The notes below the pieces were generated by a model. That model was given only the letters and a program-made list of their open reading frames with translations. It was not told where the DNA came from and did not search any database. From Laccaria trichodermophora (taxonomy: Eukaryota; Basidiomycota; Agaricomycetes; Agaricales; Hydnangiaceae), in assembly GCA_018417955.1 (NCBI GenBank), contig JACTVC010000006.1:1240001-1304000 (forward strand): DNA of 64,000 nucleotides, written 5' to 3'. A program made the position numbers and the translations under genes. Shown here one piece after another: positions 33,392-44,218 of the stretch. The number at the start of each line of letters is the position of its first letter. Positions within the stretch are counted from its first letter, which is position 1.

Positions 33392-35614
33392 CTAGTCGAC
33401 GATGAAGGATACAGGGGTTGTAAACATTTGGTCTAACATATACAAGTCGTGGCTTGTCTCGATAGGAGCTAATGGCTCAGCTCCTGGTGGCCAGCGAATC
33501 TCTGGTGATATAAGGCAAGGGTATTGAGTGCATCCTGCTTCGCCCGCCCAGTCGAAGTCGATCAGGTTAACTTGCATTTCTGTAGTAATCATGATATTTG
33601 GTGCTCGGAGATCACCAAATACCAATCCTTAGGTATGTAGTAGGTTGAGAGCGAGTTCGACTTTTGGATGTATGGTTTTTGCGGCTTCTTTACTCATTTT
33701 TGATTTCGCTAGAGTCTTGCCTTCGACGAAGCCCATTACAACCATGAAGAGCGATGCGTACGAAGGATCGCCATCCTCGATATGTGGTGATCCGCAGTAT
33801 AGAAGTCGGGGGGCATAACCATAGCTCGACAGTAGGCGGTGTGCCACTGCTCCGTAACGCTCGACAAACTTGACGACGATGGTTTGGGGAGGTTGTGTAA
33901 ATGTTTGTGCGCGAAGTGTCATGCAATCAGGCTCATCTTCTAGGAAACCCATGTACTTAAAGTATATCAGTCGGTCGCCACTAGGGAAGGCAGTTATTGA
34001 GGGAAAGTAACGAGTATCGGCAGGCAGAGAGTTGGGGGGCAGGATTCCTTGGTAATAGGAGGCGAGCCTGGTCAAGCCTTTGTTGAGGGAATAAAAGGTT
34101 CTTGCAACGCGTGAGATATGTTGTTCATTGGCGGCCGAGTCCAGCGCAACCCACATGTAGTCCGTCAAACGCTGAACTATAAAGCCGTCTGTGAGAATAG
34201 CACCAAGAATTGTGATCCATGGACCAGCAGTCGCTACGAGGAACGTAGGGCAGTTGGTGACGTCTCGAAACATCTTGAACTAAGGACGAACGAATGAATG
34301 CAAAAGGATAGACATAGTGAATGGAAATACCTTGGGTTGAGCCCATGTACGGGCTGCGGACAAGCCAGCTTGCGTGGCCGGATCAGAATGACCCTCACCT
34401 ATTTCGTTTTTGTCTTCCTCGAGGAAAATGATCAAGTGTCCCACATCCAGCATCATTTCCACGGTACCATCGGCATTTGTTTTGTCGGTTTGTATAATGC
34501 TTTGTATGTTTACACCAAGAATCTTGCAAAGAATTGGATTTAAGGCCATCGCGCGTTTCCGTTCGCTGTCGTAGATCGCTGATGCCGCTTTCATATATTC
34601 GGTTGTTCCGCGCATTATGTTGTTCGGAATGGGGTCGGTGCTTTTGATATCGTCTAAGAAGTGTCCAAAGGTAGGGTGGAACAATTGAACTGGAGGTGCA
34701 ACGTTCGTTCTGGGTCTACCTTCTTTGTAGCGACCGTCGTGAATAGAGTACGCTAGTTGCGATTTTGGGTACGAAATCGGCTTTGCAGACTCTGACGGAG
34801 GCAGCGCCCCCGAAATACATGAAACAAGCTTTTGGAACCCTGTTGGATGGGTTTCAAAAACCAGGCCTGATCAGGCAGAAGCAAATGGGCGCACTATTGT
34901 GCAAAATGCTAATTTCATTACGCCCCTCCCCTCGCTGTTCATCATTAAGAGTCGTCTCTAGGTGAAAAAGTAGCATTGTCATGATGACGGACCATAAAGA
35001 TGAGCTCACCAACAATTAATAATCGAATGACGAGTTGTATATGGCCCAATTTGAAGGAAGGAAATACGGTCGACAATTGTTCGGTTTGTTGGATGGGTTG
35101 TCCGAGGTCAACAGCCTGATATCTACCATCGCGGGCATTGGGATCCTTGGATATGGAGACACTGAAGAGGGTGAACTTGAATACAGGGTTACCCTGTAAG
35201 ATAGAATTGTTTTTCTTGACGACGTATTTGAGGTCATTGAGACGCAGCCGGCTAGCAATGCTGACTGCGAAGATTTGATCCCAGTCAATCTCTCCAGCGT
35301 TAAGCAAAGCACAATTAAGATGCAAGAAACCAGACAAGAGCACAACTACATGAACGCAGTTTTCCGAGGGAGCAAGAGATGATATTGGTGTAGATGAGGA
35401 CACCTCCGGACAGTTGTTCGAGATAGTTGGTCAAGCTGACATTTACCCACCGCAGGTCCAGATCGGTGGCCTTGACATCTTTCAACTCCTCTATGTTTTC
35501 CTTCAGTATTTGTTTGAGCTGGTGGCCACTCGCGGAACGAGAAACAGCTGCTGTCGCGGGAATGCCGGCCATATTATTGCCAATGATAATCAGGCACTGA
35601 AAAGGGATGTCCAT
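33392..35614 (-). pseudogene. Crinkler-kinase protein, copy 1 (pseudogene)
   Basis: Same architecture and intron positions as the intact copy at 39642-41914. The Crinkler-type N-terminus (35614, MDIPFQCLIIIGNN...LRWVNVSL) loses frame. About 23 bases are missing near 35400 relative to copy 2, and the continuation (SSLAPSENCVHVV, AGEIDWDQIF) is in another frame. Exon 2 (GFQKLV..., LFHPTFGHFLDDI) and most of the kinase-like domain are open. However, TAA at 33629-33631 interrupts the catalytic loop just before GLVFGDLRAPNIM. Two independent lesions make a full product impossible. The ends are defined by the homologous ATG and the terminal SFIVD. Confidence 0.82.
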
Positions 35615-36811
35615 AGCTCCGGCTGAAGCGTCGAGCTGTGAAAGGAAAGTAAGTGGGAGATGTGGCGTTGGCGGGAATCAAGTGGGTGGTTCACTGTTCA
35701 ACGTCAACTTCAAGGTTGCGCGAGCAATCATTGACTAAGGGTGAAAGGCCCAGACAAACAAATACAAATGGGTGCTCGAAAATGGGCATCAGGGAATTTT
35801 TTGAATGGCGCATATCTCAGCAAGTATTTACTTCCTACCCTCGAAATTGCAGATACAGGTGGGGACTGATATCGTTTACAATAATATGAGCAAAAATTTG
35901 GGTTTCTACCCCGATTTCTACGATTATTCTAGAGTAAAGAAACTGAGCGCTAACCACATGATGCAACATCGCTTGAACATCGCGTCGACGAATATGCGCA
36001 TAAATGCTTCTTATATTGTGCACTACGTACTACGGTATAGGTAGGCTCGTGACCATCCACTTTCGTAACTCGTTAACTCGTGAGCGAAAGCGGCTGGAAT
36101 AACTGGTCAGTCACAAAGGCGGTCACAGAATTTACACAGTAGCGTGACGCGGGACTTAGTCAAATTTCTTTCAAAATGATGGTGTTCAGCCAAAGGCATT
36201 GAGTTTCCTCCGTATGTACTCGGGAACACTTGTCCGATTCGTATCTACACAAAGGCAACACAGAATTTGACCTGTCAACGTGTCAAAAGGCTTAAAATTC
36301 AGCGTCTGAACTTGAGCTGCAGCCTGGAGTCGGAATTGTGCCCAGACGCGGCGCTGCCATCATCGTCGAGTTCTACATCATGATATCACTGTCATCCGAT
36401 TCCCGCGGAGATGCAGGTCAGCTTTGAGCTAGCTGGGTACACACACGATGCAACCCTCGCGCATTCAGACCTTCAGAGATCATCGATCAGGCTTTGGGTT
36501 CATATTCATAAGCAAGAGTCTGGACTTAGACATAAATGAAGCAGTCATATTGCACAGAACTGTTCAGAACGGGGAGGACTGAGCAGTAACTTACATAGAT
36601 TATGCATAGAAGTTGAATAGAAACGATCTTAATTGACACTGATAGAGGTTTCGGGAAATCATAGTGAAATCAACGAAATTGGGCCGGATACCGGTGTTTG
36701 TGGGTTAAAAAAGAAAGAAAAAAAGAAAAAGAAAAAAGAAAAAGGGAAGAGGAGGAAGTGAGGACCCCAACCTCACAATATCAACACGGTGTGCAATCAC
36801 ACAAGCGAGCA
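35615..36811. other. Gene-poor spacer
   Basis: No supported gene. A polypurine run of A and G occupies about 36710-36762. Confidence 0.45.
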
Positions 36812-36819
36812 ACCTGTAG

Positions 36820-37542
36820 CAGTGGTGTCACGGCCGTCTTGACCTCAGCCAAAAAGGTCAGGCCGAAATGTGGGTCAGGCCAATTTGACCGGTCATGTCC
36901 GTGGTCAATGGGGTCAAGCGTCACGTGCATGCCAAAACAGGTCTGCCCGCGACACCATTTTGACAGTTGACAACGTTGACAGGTGCCAGTCGTACTTAAT
37001 TTTGCGACGCGAACTTAAAGAAATCAATGTATGTAAGTTTGTCAAAATGTATGTGTAAGCATGAAGAACAGGATGAGTGGTCTTGCTGCCCCACTACATT
37101 GTGTTCTAACTTGAATCATGCACCCTAAGTATGTGTCTTTTGAAGTCATACAGCTATACAATATATATATCACCTCTGAGTCACTCTTGGTGTAGAATGA
37201 GAAGACCTGGAGCAATTACAACTGCATTAAATTTATTGCAAGGATATTTTCTGTGAATATTCTAAGGATTCATACATACACTTCTCAATTTATCAAAAAA
37301 AAAAAAACCCATCTTTCAGTCACTCCCCACCCTCTCTGAGACCAAGGCCCACAACGATCGGATTTGGCTATGGATGCTGGGATGCAACTGTTTACAATTG
37401 ACTGTAGAACCGGCTGTCGGAAGGTGTTTTGCCGTTTCCCACGACCCTTTTTGGACCGGTCAGGCCGATTTTTGACCGCTTTATGGCCATTTTGATTGAC
37501 CACCGGCCTGACCGGTCATGACCCGGGTCATTGACACCACTG
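36820..37542. mobile_element. hAT-like non-autonomous element (MITE), 723 bp
   Basis: Ends are CAGTGGTGTCA (left, 36820) and TGACACCACTG (right, to 37542), an 11-bp inverted repeat. The element is flanked by perfect 8-bp duplications ACCTGTAG at 36812-36819 and 37543-37550. Subterminal regions carry many GGTCA/TGACC and ACCGGTCA/GGTCAGGCC motifs in both orientations, as in hAT transposase-binding ends. No coding capacity for a transposase is present. The terminal sequence differs from the 18027-18777 element, so it is a separate family. Confidence 0.88.
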
Positions 37543-37550
37543 ACCTGTAG

Positions 37551-39641
37551 AACACTCCGCTGAGCTGCGGCAGTGCGTCCTGTGAGTGTTTGCAAGCTGT
37601 AGGAAAGCGGGATACTGGATACTCGCTTAGATTTGCGAGATCATCAGGGTTTGTTTCCTCCTTTTAGATTTATTTTGCGTTATATAAGCTGGATACTCGC
37701 TTAGATCACACAAAAGGGACAGTCAGATCTCTGATAAGATAGAACAAGCTTTAGACCTGTTCCTCCAGGAGTCCAGCACAATGTTCAATCCTAGTTCATG
37801 AGTTACACAGAATTCCAATGCAAGTCCAATCCCCGCACTTTTTTTTTTTGTAAAATCAAGGACAGTTCAAAAAATGATCATTGAGAATGGTATTCTACAC
37901 ATAGAAACACAGTAACAAATAACTAGATGACTATGATAAAGCAGGGCACGTCGCCGACGTGGCCCCTGCTTCTCATGAGAAAAGTCGGGGGGAGGAGCCA
38001 TCTTGTTCACCTGGATTTATGTAACGATGACATGCATCGTCACAGTCCCGACAACGTGGCACGTCCATTGATGTGCTAGGTCATCTTCATCGTCCCTCGT
38101 CGTCATGTGTCCTCGTCGTGGTTCGTCCATGGTAGGTTGTGATGTTGCTCACAGCGACGTGGACCCTGCTTGTTCGGTAATGGTCGTGTGCTGTTGTTCT
38201 GCCGTGGTTGTTGCGTGGTCATGTTGTCACGTCGTGAACATTCATGGTTGTTCGTGGTGGTCGGTTGTTGCTGGGGAGGGGTGACATGGCCGTGGCCGCC
38301 GATGTTTATCTGGTGGCGGTGGCATGTTAGGTGGGTGGCAGGGAAGAGGTGGGATGGCAGGGGACTCACTACAATGACGACGACGACAATTATTGTCGTC
38401 ATGCATCATCATTTATCATTGTGGTTACCACTGGTTTGTGTCGACGTTGCCGACGCGACGTGACCCGTGCATCTGGTACTGAAAAAAATGGGGAAGGGCG
38501 GTATCTTATTTGCCTTTTGGTGGTACGGTGCCTGGAAAGAAGGAACTTCATGTCGTGAAGGTGTTCCAGAGACCAGCTAAGAGTAGATTAGTGAAGGAAA
38601 AATAATATTGATATAACAAACCTACCATTTTTCCGAATTCAACAGAAACAGGCAATGAATCCTGTTTCCGGGGTCATCCCCTTGGTCTTTTTGCCGCTGA
38701 GCTGCATCCTCACCAACGATGCCCTCAGCCTCTGCTTATACCCAGTTCCGGAGGCTGTCCGAGTCTTGGACCGGGGCCATATGTGACTGACTTAATTTTC
38801 ACGCCCCCTTTTGAGCGACCGTGTTTATGCTCAGGAAGAGGCGGTGTTGTAGTTGAGGTTGGAGGGTGCGTATAAAGTGGTCGATGAGCTGGCGGATGAA
38901 ACAGCCACCTCGCGAGGTCTGAGATGTGCTGTTTGAGGTGTGTGTCAAGCGGCCGATGGGGTGGTGGCTCAAAGAGGGCTTGGGTAAGCCGTGGAGGGTG
39001 TGTGGGAAGCGGAAGGTGAGCCAGAGGGTACGGCTTTTGCTGCTGAAAGCATGCAATGGTCAGCAGGGGAGGTTGGTATGGTCAGCGGAACCAGAGATGT
39101 GGGAGTTCCATGATAATCTATAATTTGATTGGAGGAACGTGAGTATGTATCTTAAATAGATCACAAACATAGCTTACGCACCTGAGGGGTTTCCAAAGCT
39201 ATTCTACATGGGTGGCGTGAATTCTTGTACAAACCGTGATCTGTTCAGATGTCGGTTGCATCAGCAATGGCACGAGGAAAGAAATATCTGGGGGCTTACA
39301 TGCCTTGTGAGTTCCCGGGTGCTTCCAAACAGCTTTGAGGATGGTCCCCCAGTTTTTCGACGTGTACTGATTCAGAACCTGAGTGTGTCGTGGCTGAGAG
39401 AGACGATAGCGACGATGGTTCAAGCAACGAGAGATACCTGAGCATCGATCATGTGATGATTACATAAAATATTTTTTAAACTCAGTATCCGTATCCGCTA
39501 TTCTCCACAGACATCAGCCAGCCCGAAATTTGACTAAGTAAGTATGTACCCATCTTTTTTTGAGACAAAACCAACATACAACTAAGAAGGTTCTAAATTG
39601 TGCTTAATTGCCACTGACGGACAAAGACTACACCCACACCT
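37551..39641. other. Repeat-rich, gene-poor spacer
   Basis: This holds a direct repeat GGATACTCGCTTAGAT (about 37617 and 37689). It also has a GT-biased block at about 38090-38460 with trinucleotide-like GTCGTC/GACGAC runs, and three related motifs of the form CGACGTGGnCCCTGC (about 37954, 38154, 38457). Open frames at 38799-39056 and 39199-39441 lack motifs or introns and are not called. Confidence 0.45.
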
Positions 39642-41914
39642 TTACCCATCATCTTCATCAACAACAAAAGAAATAGGTGCTAAGAATAACTGCTCCAACA
39701 TCTGCAAGTCATGATTGATCTGTAAGTTAGCCAATGGTGCAACACCCATTGGCCAAAGAATTCCTGGCGAAATCAGGCAAGGGTACTTAGCTCGCCCTTC
39801 CTCTCCTGCCCAGTCAAAGTCGATCAGCTTGACTTCATTCCCTGTTGTGATCATGATATTCGGTGCACGGAGATCACCAAACACCAATCCATGCCTATGC
39901 AGCAATTTAAGGGCACGCTCGACTTCCAATCGCACCACTTCTGCAGCCTTTGCACTCATTTCCGACTTGTCCAAAGTCTCGCCCCTGACAAACTCCATGA
40001 CGACCATGGAGATTGAGTTGTATGAGGGGTCCTTGTCCTGCAGGTGCGGTGATCCACAATATATAAGTACCGGTGCTAAACCATTGTCTGCCAATAGGCG
40101 ATGTGCCCTTTCCCCGTAACGGTCAACAAATTTGACAACAATATCCCGTGGTGGGACAGTTAGCGTCCGTGCGCGGAGGGTCATACAATCCGGTCCATCG
40201 TCCATAAAGGCGAGGTATTTGAAATGGATGCGCTCATTGCCGTTAGGGCAGTTGGTTATCGAGGGGAAATAGCGCGTCTCAGAAATCCAACCGTGCGTCT
40301 GCACTGTCGCGTAATAGGATTTGAGGTTGGCTAAACCTTTGTTTAAAGCATGAAATGTTCCAGCGATGCGCAAGATGCGAGACTCATTCAAAGTGGAGTC
40401 TAATCCGACCCAAAGGTAGTCAGTCAGATGCTGGACAATCAAGCCATCTGTGAAGACGGCACCGAGGATGGCGATCGATGGACCGGAGATTGCTACGATG
40501 AATGTCGGGCAGTTGGTAGCATTTCGAAGCTTTGTGGACTGAAGAATGAGTGCGTAAATAGAATAAAAAACAGTCAATGAGTGATTAAAGTTGTATACCT
40601 TCTCCTGGGCCCATGGATAGGCCATAGACAGGCCAGCGTGTTTAGCTTGATCGAAAACGCTCCTTCCGGATCCCGTTGTCCCATGATGCAAAATTATCAG
40701 ATATCCCGCCTCCGGGGTCCTTGCTAGAACCGTGCCGTCGGTAATAATTTCGTCACCGTCGACAGTCGTTGTTTCGACGCCAAGAATCTCACAAAGAACC
40801 GTGGTCAACTCGTGGAGGCATTTTTCCTCACTGATATAAATTGCTGACGCCGCTTTCATATATTTTGTGGTTTTCCGAATCATATCGTTCGAAATGAGGT
40901 CGGTACCATTTATATCATCCAAGAAATGCCCGAAAACGGGATGAAACAATTGAATTGGTGGTGCCATGTTCGTTTTCGGTTTCTTTTCTTGGTAGCGGCC
41001 ATCATAGATACAGCCAGCAAGCTGGGTTTTCGTGTATGCAGATGAAATGTCTGAGGAAGACAGAGAAATACGCGATACGACCTTCTCAAACCCTGTCAAA
41101 TGGTGTTTCACTATCAACCATGGTCAAGGGAACGAAAAACATGGGCACACTCTTTTGCAGGCTACTGAACCGACCTCTCCCGTGCTCTTTCTTTTCATCT
41201 TCGGGGAGATTGTCATCCAAGAGAGTGTGAGATGTAAGGTATGTGACAGACGGCAGAGACGAGCTCACCGTCAATTGGCACCTGAATGATGACTTGCAAT
41301 TCTGATTCGTCTTTTTTGACACGGGGGAACAACTGCGACAATCGTTCCAAAGGTAAAATGCGCTGTCCGACTCCAAGGTCGATGGCCTGAAACCTTCCGT
41401 CGCGAACGTTGGGATCTCGGAAAATGGAGACTTTGAAAAGCGCGAGCTCGTAAACGTAGAATTCATCAAATAGGGGTTCCTGCGCTGCCTGGATAGCTTG
41501 TTGAAGAAAACTGACATTATCTCGGAAATCGATATCAATTGTAAAAACCTTGGTCCAATCTATTTCTCCAGCCTCCACCTGTGCGCAGGAAAGGCTCAGG
41601 GTACCAGGCGCAATTACGATAATATGAAGGCAGTTATCCGAAGGAGTAAGGGCCGATATTTTGAGGAGTGAAAACAATTGCGGACAGGAATCGAGATCCA
41701 GAAGCGCCAGCTTTGATTCAGCGTCGTCAAGGCCAATGTTGACCCACAGCAGTTCTAGCTTGGTGCTTTTCACATCAGCAATTTCTTCTCTCGTTTCCGT
41801 CAATCTCTGTCTGAGCAGGTCAACATCCGCAGTATCTGGAACAGAAATGTTAAAGGCGTGGTCGAGGCCGTAGCCAAGGATCAGGCAATAGAGTGAAATT
41901 TCCATCGTGAACAT
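39642..41914 (-). CDS. Crinkler-type protein with kinase-like domain, copy 2 (intact)
   Basis: Three exons (41914-41269, 41092-40599, 40538-39642) give 678 residues without breaks. Residues 1-210 resemble the Crinkler (CRN) N-terminal module: EISLYCLILGYGLDHAFNIS, KLELLWVNI, and a later RLSQLFPRVKKDESELQVII. The middle holds LFHPVFGHFLDDINGTDLI. The C-terminal 250 residues are protein-kinase-like: IVVKFVDRYGERAH (beta-3 lysine), VVMEFVRGETLD (hinge), HGLVFGDLRAPNIM (catalytic loop with Asp and Asn) and KLIDFDWAG (metal Asp). In oomycete effectors CRN modules direct proteins to host nuclei; in basidiomycetes their role is unknown. There is no signal peptide. A 60-nt in-frame stretch was removed as intron 2 because copy 1 has an out-of-frame intron there. 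Confidence 0.82.
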
Positions 41915-42173
41915 TTGAGCTTGTGAGCTTTTTGAAACCGGTTTTTGATGGCTGACAAATTGGAGATAGGAGTGGTCATTTTCGACTCACACCTTTTGCA
42001 AAGCTTTACTACTTCAGAGAATACTAGTTAGAGAGCGGATCACATTGGGATTATTCTTTCAATCGTACGTTCATTCACCTATCAATGATACAAAGTTTCG
42101 TAGTTTCTCGCCTCCCCATCCCATGTCCATCCCCCAAATACTCTTGTAACATGCCTGCCAGATCGAGCCCAGA

Positions 42174-43361
42174 TCATTTTCCAGGGGCGACATAGTCTTT
42201 GGACAGGTCGATCCCTTTCAAATGTGTATTTGTGATCCGTGCTTGACGTTGGCGTGGCGCACCACCACGTTTGCCCTTCTTCTTGGTGTTCGGAGCTTTG
42301 GGGGCGATAGCTTCTGCAGCGGTGACCTGCAGACCCTCTACAGACAATTGAGGATGGTCACGAATAGTGAAAGCAGAAAACGCACCGTGTGCCAACTGTT
42401 TTGACAAATCTGCTCCGGTTGGCACCTTCAACTCGTGCCACAAATCGAGGAACTCTGCTCAAGTATCAGCCGCCGTTCATGGAGGGCCTTGTCGCCTGCC
42501 ACCTTCTCATCTCTAAAAAACGAAAGATCACGCGCCTTTTTCAACTTGCATACCACCCGCCTCCTCTGTGGGCTTTATCTCATTCCAGAACACCATTCGC
42601 AGCTGCCCATCTTTGACTGTCCGTGTGACTAGCACTTCTCCCTCTTTCTCCAACTCCTCGACCGCCGCTGGTGCCTCCTTCCATGACTCTTTGAGCGCTC
42701 GAACAGATATACCGCTGCCTTTCCGAGTTTGTCTTTGTATCTCGACAAGAAGCGCTGCTTTGTTCCGGAAATTATATTCGTGCTTCACAGATAGATTGGT
42801 GACTATTCCGATAATAAAGTCATCTTGAAAAGTCTTACCTTGTAGGAGAAAAGACCAGTCTTAGGGTCTACTTGTACTCTATCATGAGACTTCAACTTCT
42901 CGCGCAACACCATGTCGACATCCACGGGCGTTTGGGTATAGATTGCAAGATCTTCCACCCGTAGTGGATTTGGTGTTCCCTATAATCCAGGTGATTAGAA
43001 GCTATGACAATGCTGGAGCGTTTTCATACCCTGAGGTAATCCACGAGATAGACGAGCTGCGTGTTCACATTCGTGCCAGTCCCCGTATCCGCTGGCTGAG
43101 AGTACACAATATCTGGGAGTCATATAGTTGGGACCAAACAGAACAGCCCCGCAAGAGGAAAGTCATACTCGATTTTGGTCTCTTCTTCTTACCCTCAGAC
43201 GGTGAAGCTGGCTCAATTGAGGCTGAAGCTGAAGCCGCTGGTGATGCTGCCGAGCTTGTTGGATGAGAGTCTAGTGGTCGAGGTTGGGAGTGCCATGAAC
43301 TGTAATCCTGTCGGTGTAAGGCGGACTTGAAGGCAGCGGCATCTTTTTGGAGTTTGGACAT
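42174..43361 (-). CDS. TFA2: TFIIE beta subunit (general transcription factor)
   Basis: About five exons give roughly 310 residues. The N-terminus is MSKLQKDAAAFKSALHRQ, then a Ser/Ala-rich linker and a KKKRPK patch. Winged-helix parts follow: NTQLVYLVDYLR, LRVEDLAIYTQTPVDVD, KTGLFSYK, then HEYNFRNKAALLVEIQRQ, ISVRALKESWKEA and GQLRMVFWNE. The C-terminal EFLDLWHELKVP is followed by a lysine-rich end. The last intron must use a GC donor (after VEK) to reach EFLDLWHEL. TFIIE recruits TFIIH to the RNA polymerase II preinitiation complex. It sits 113 bp downstream of the YAE1 stop on the same strand. Confidence 0.88.
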
Positions 43362-43474
43362 GGTGAACGATGTCAAGAGACGTTCGTGACTGAAGTCACC
43401 AGTCACCTGACATGAGCTCACAATGTGACTCACAACATCTTATCTTATCTGCAAATTTATGTTGTATCAACGAT

Positions 43475-44094
43475 TCAATCCCACATAAGATCCAGACTCA
43501 ACCGACTGCTCAAAGCCTGTAGTCTTTCACTCAATCTTTTGAGGTCTTCGACAGTCGGACGCCCCGGATCCTTTGTGTTTTTACCAGCAGTCAGTTTGGC
43601 AAGTAGATCTTCGATGCCTTCCATCTCTCTCTTTTCGGCCATCTCTTCTCCAACCTCCATTCCGTGATCATCGTTCGCTTCCATGTGCTGACGTGCATGT
43701 TCTTCAGCCTCTAAATCGCGTGGCGCAACATCGGAAAAACGAAGATTGGCCAGTTGGCCCGCGATATCTCGCGCTTCAGCAGCTGACGACTCATCCTGCC
43801 CAGATCCGCTAGAATTGACCATTGCGAGAATGGCTGCTGATATCCCTCGCAATCTGCCAATTTCCCGCCCAATGGGAGCACCGGTATCCGCAAATCCAGC
43901 GTCGAAACCTTCTTGTAACGCGGATTCTTTGCCTGCTGTTATGCCCTCTCGGTATCCTGCCTTCCAGAAATTTTGTCAAGTTGATAGTTCAACCAAACTT
44001 GGGAACTCACATTTGTGAAATCAGACGATATTTTTGACCACTCTGCGTCTCGAAATGCGCTATGATCTGGGTCTTCTTCCCATGGCGAGTCCAT
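43475..44094 (-). CDS. YAE1: Yae1-domain protein (Fe-S cluster adaptor)
   Basis: Two exons separated by a 50-nt intron give 189 residues. The repeated deca-GX3 pattern of Yae1/Lto1 is clear: AGYREGITAGKESALQEGFD, then GFADTGAPIGREIGRLRG. A helical acidic C-terminal part ends LSSRLSLDLMWD. Yae1 with Lto1 delivers the cytosolic iron-sulphur assembly machinery to the ribosome-recycling ATPase ABCE1/Rli1. The start at 44094 (MDSPWEEDPDHSAF) was chosen as the first ATG in frame. The RING ligase gene starts only 124 bp away on the other strand. Confidence 0.88.
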
Positions 44095-44218
44095 GTGTAG
44101 AGGCGAGCTCGACCTAGTTCGATTTGAAAGTGAACTCGAATCCAATCTAATCTATCATTACATAAGCCGTATAAATCGTTTTATTTGGGCATGTTGCACA
44201 AGCCAACTTTCTCCCTCA
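44095..44218. promoter_or_regulatory. 124-bp divergent promoter, YAE1 / RING ligase
   Basis: Only 124 bp separate the two start codons, so the two conserved genes share a bidirectional promoter. Confidence 0.6.
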
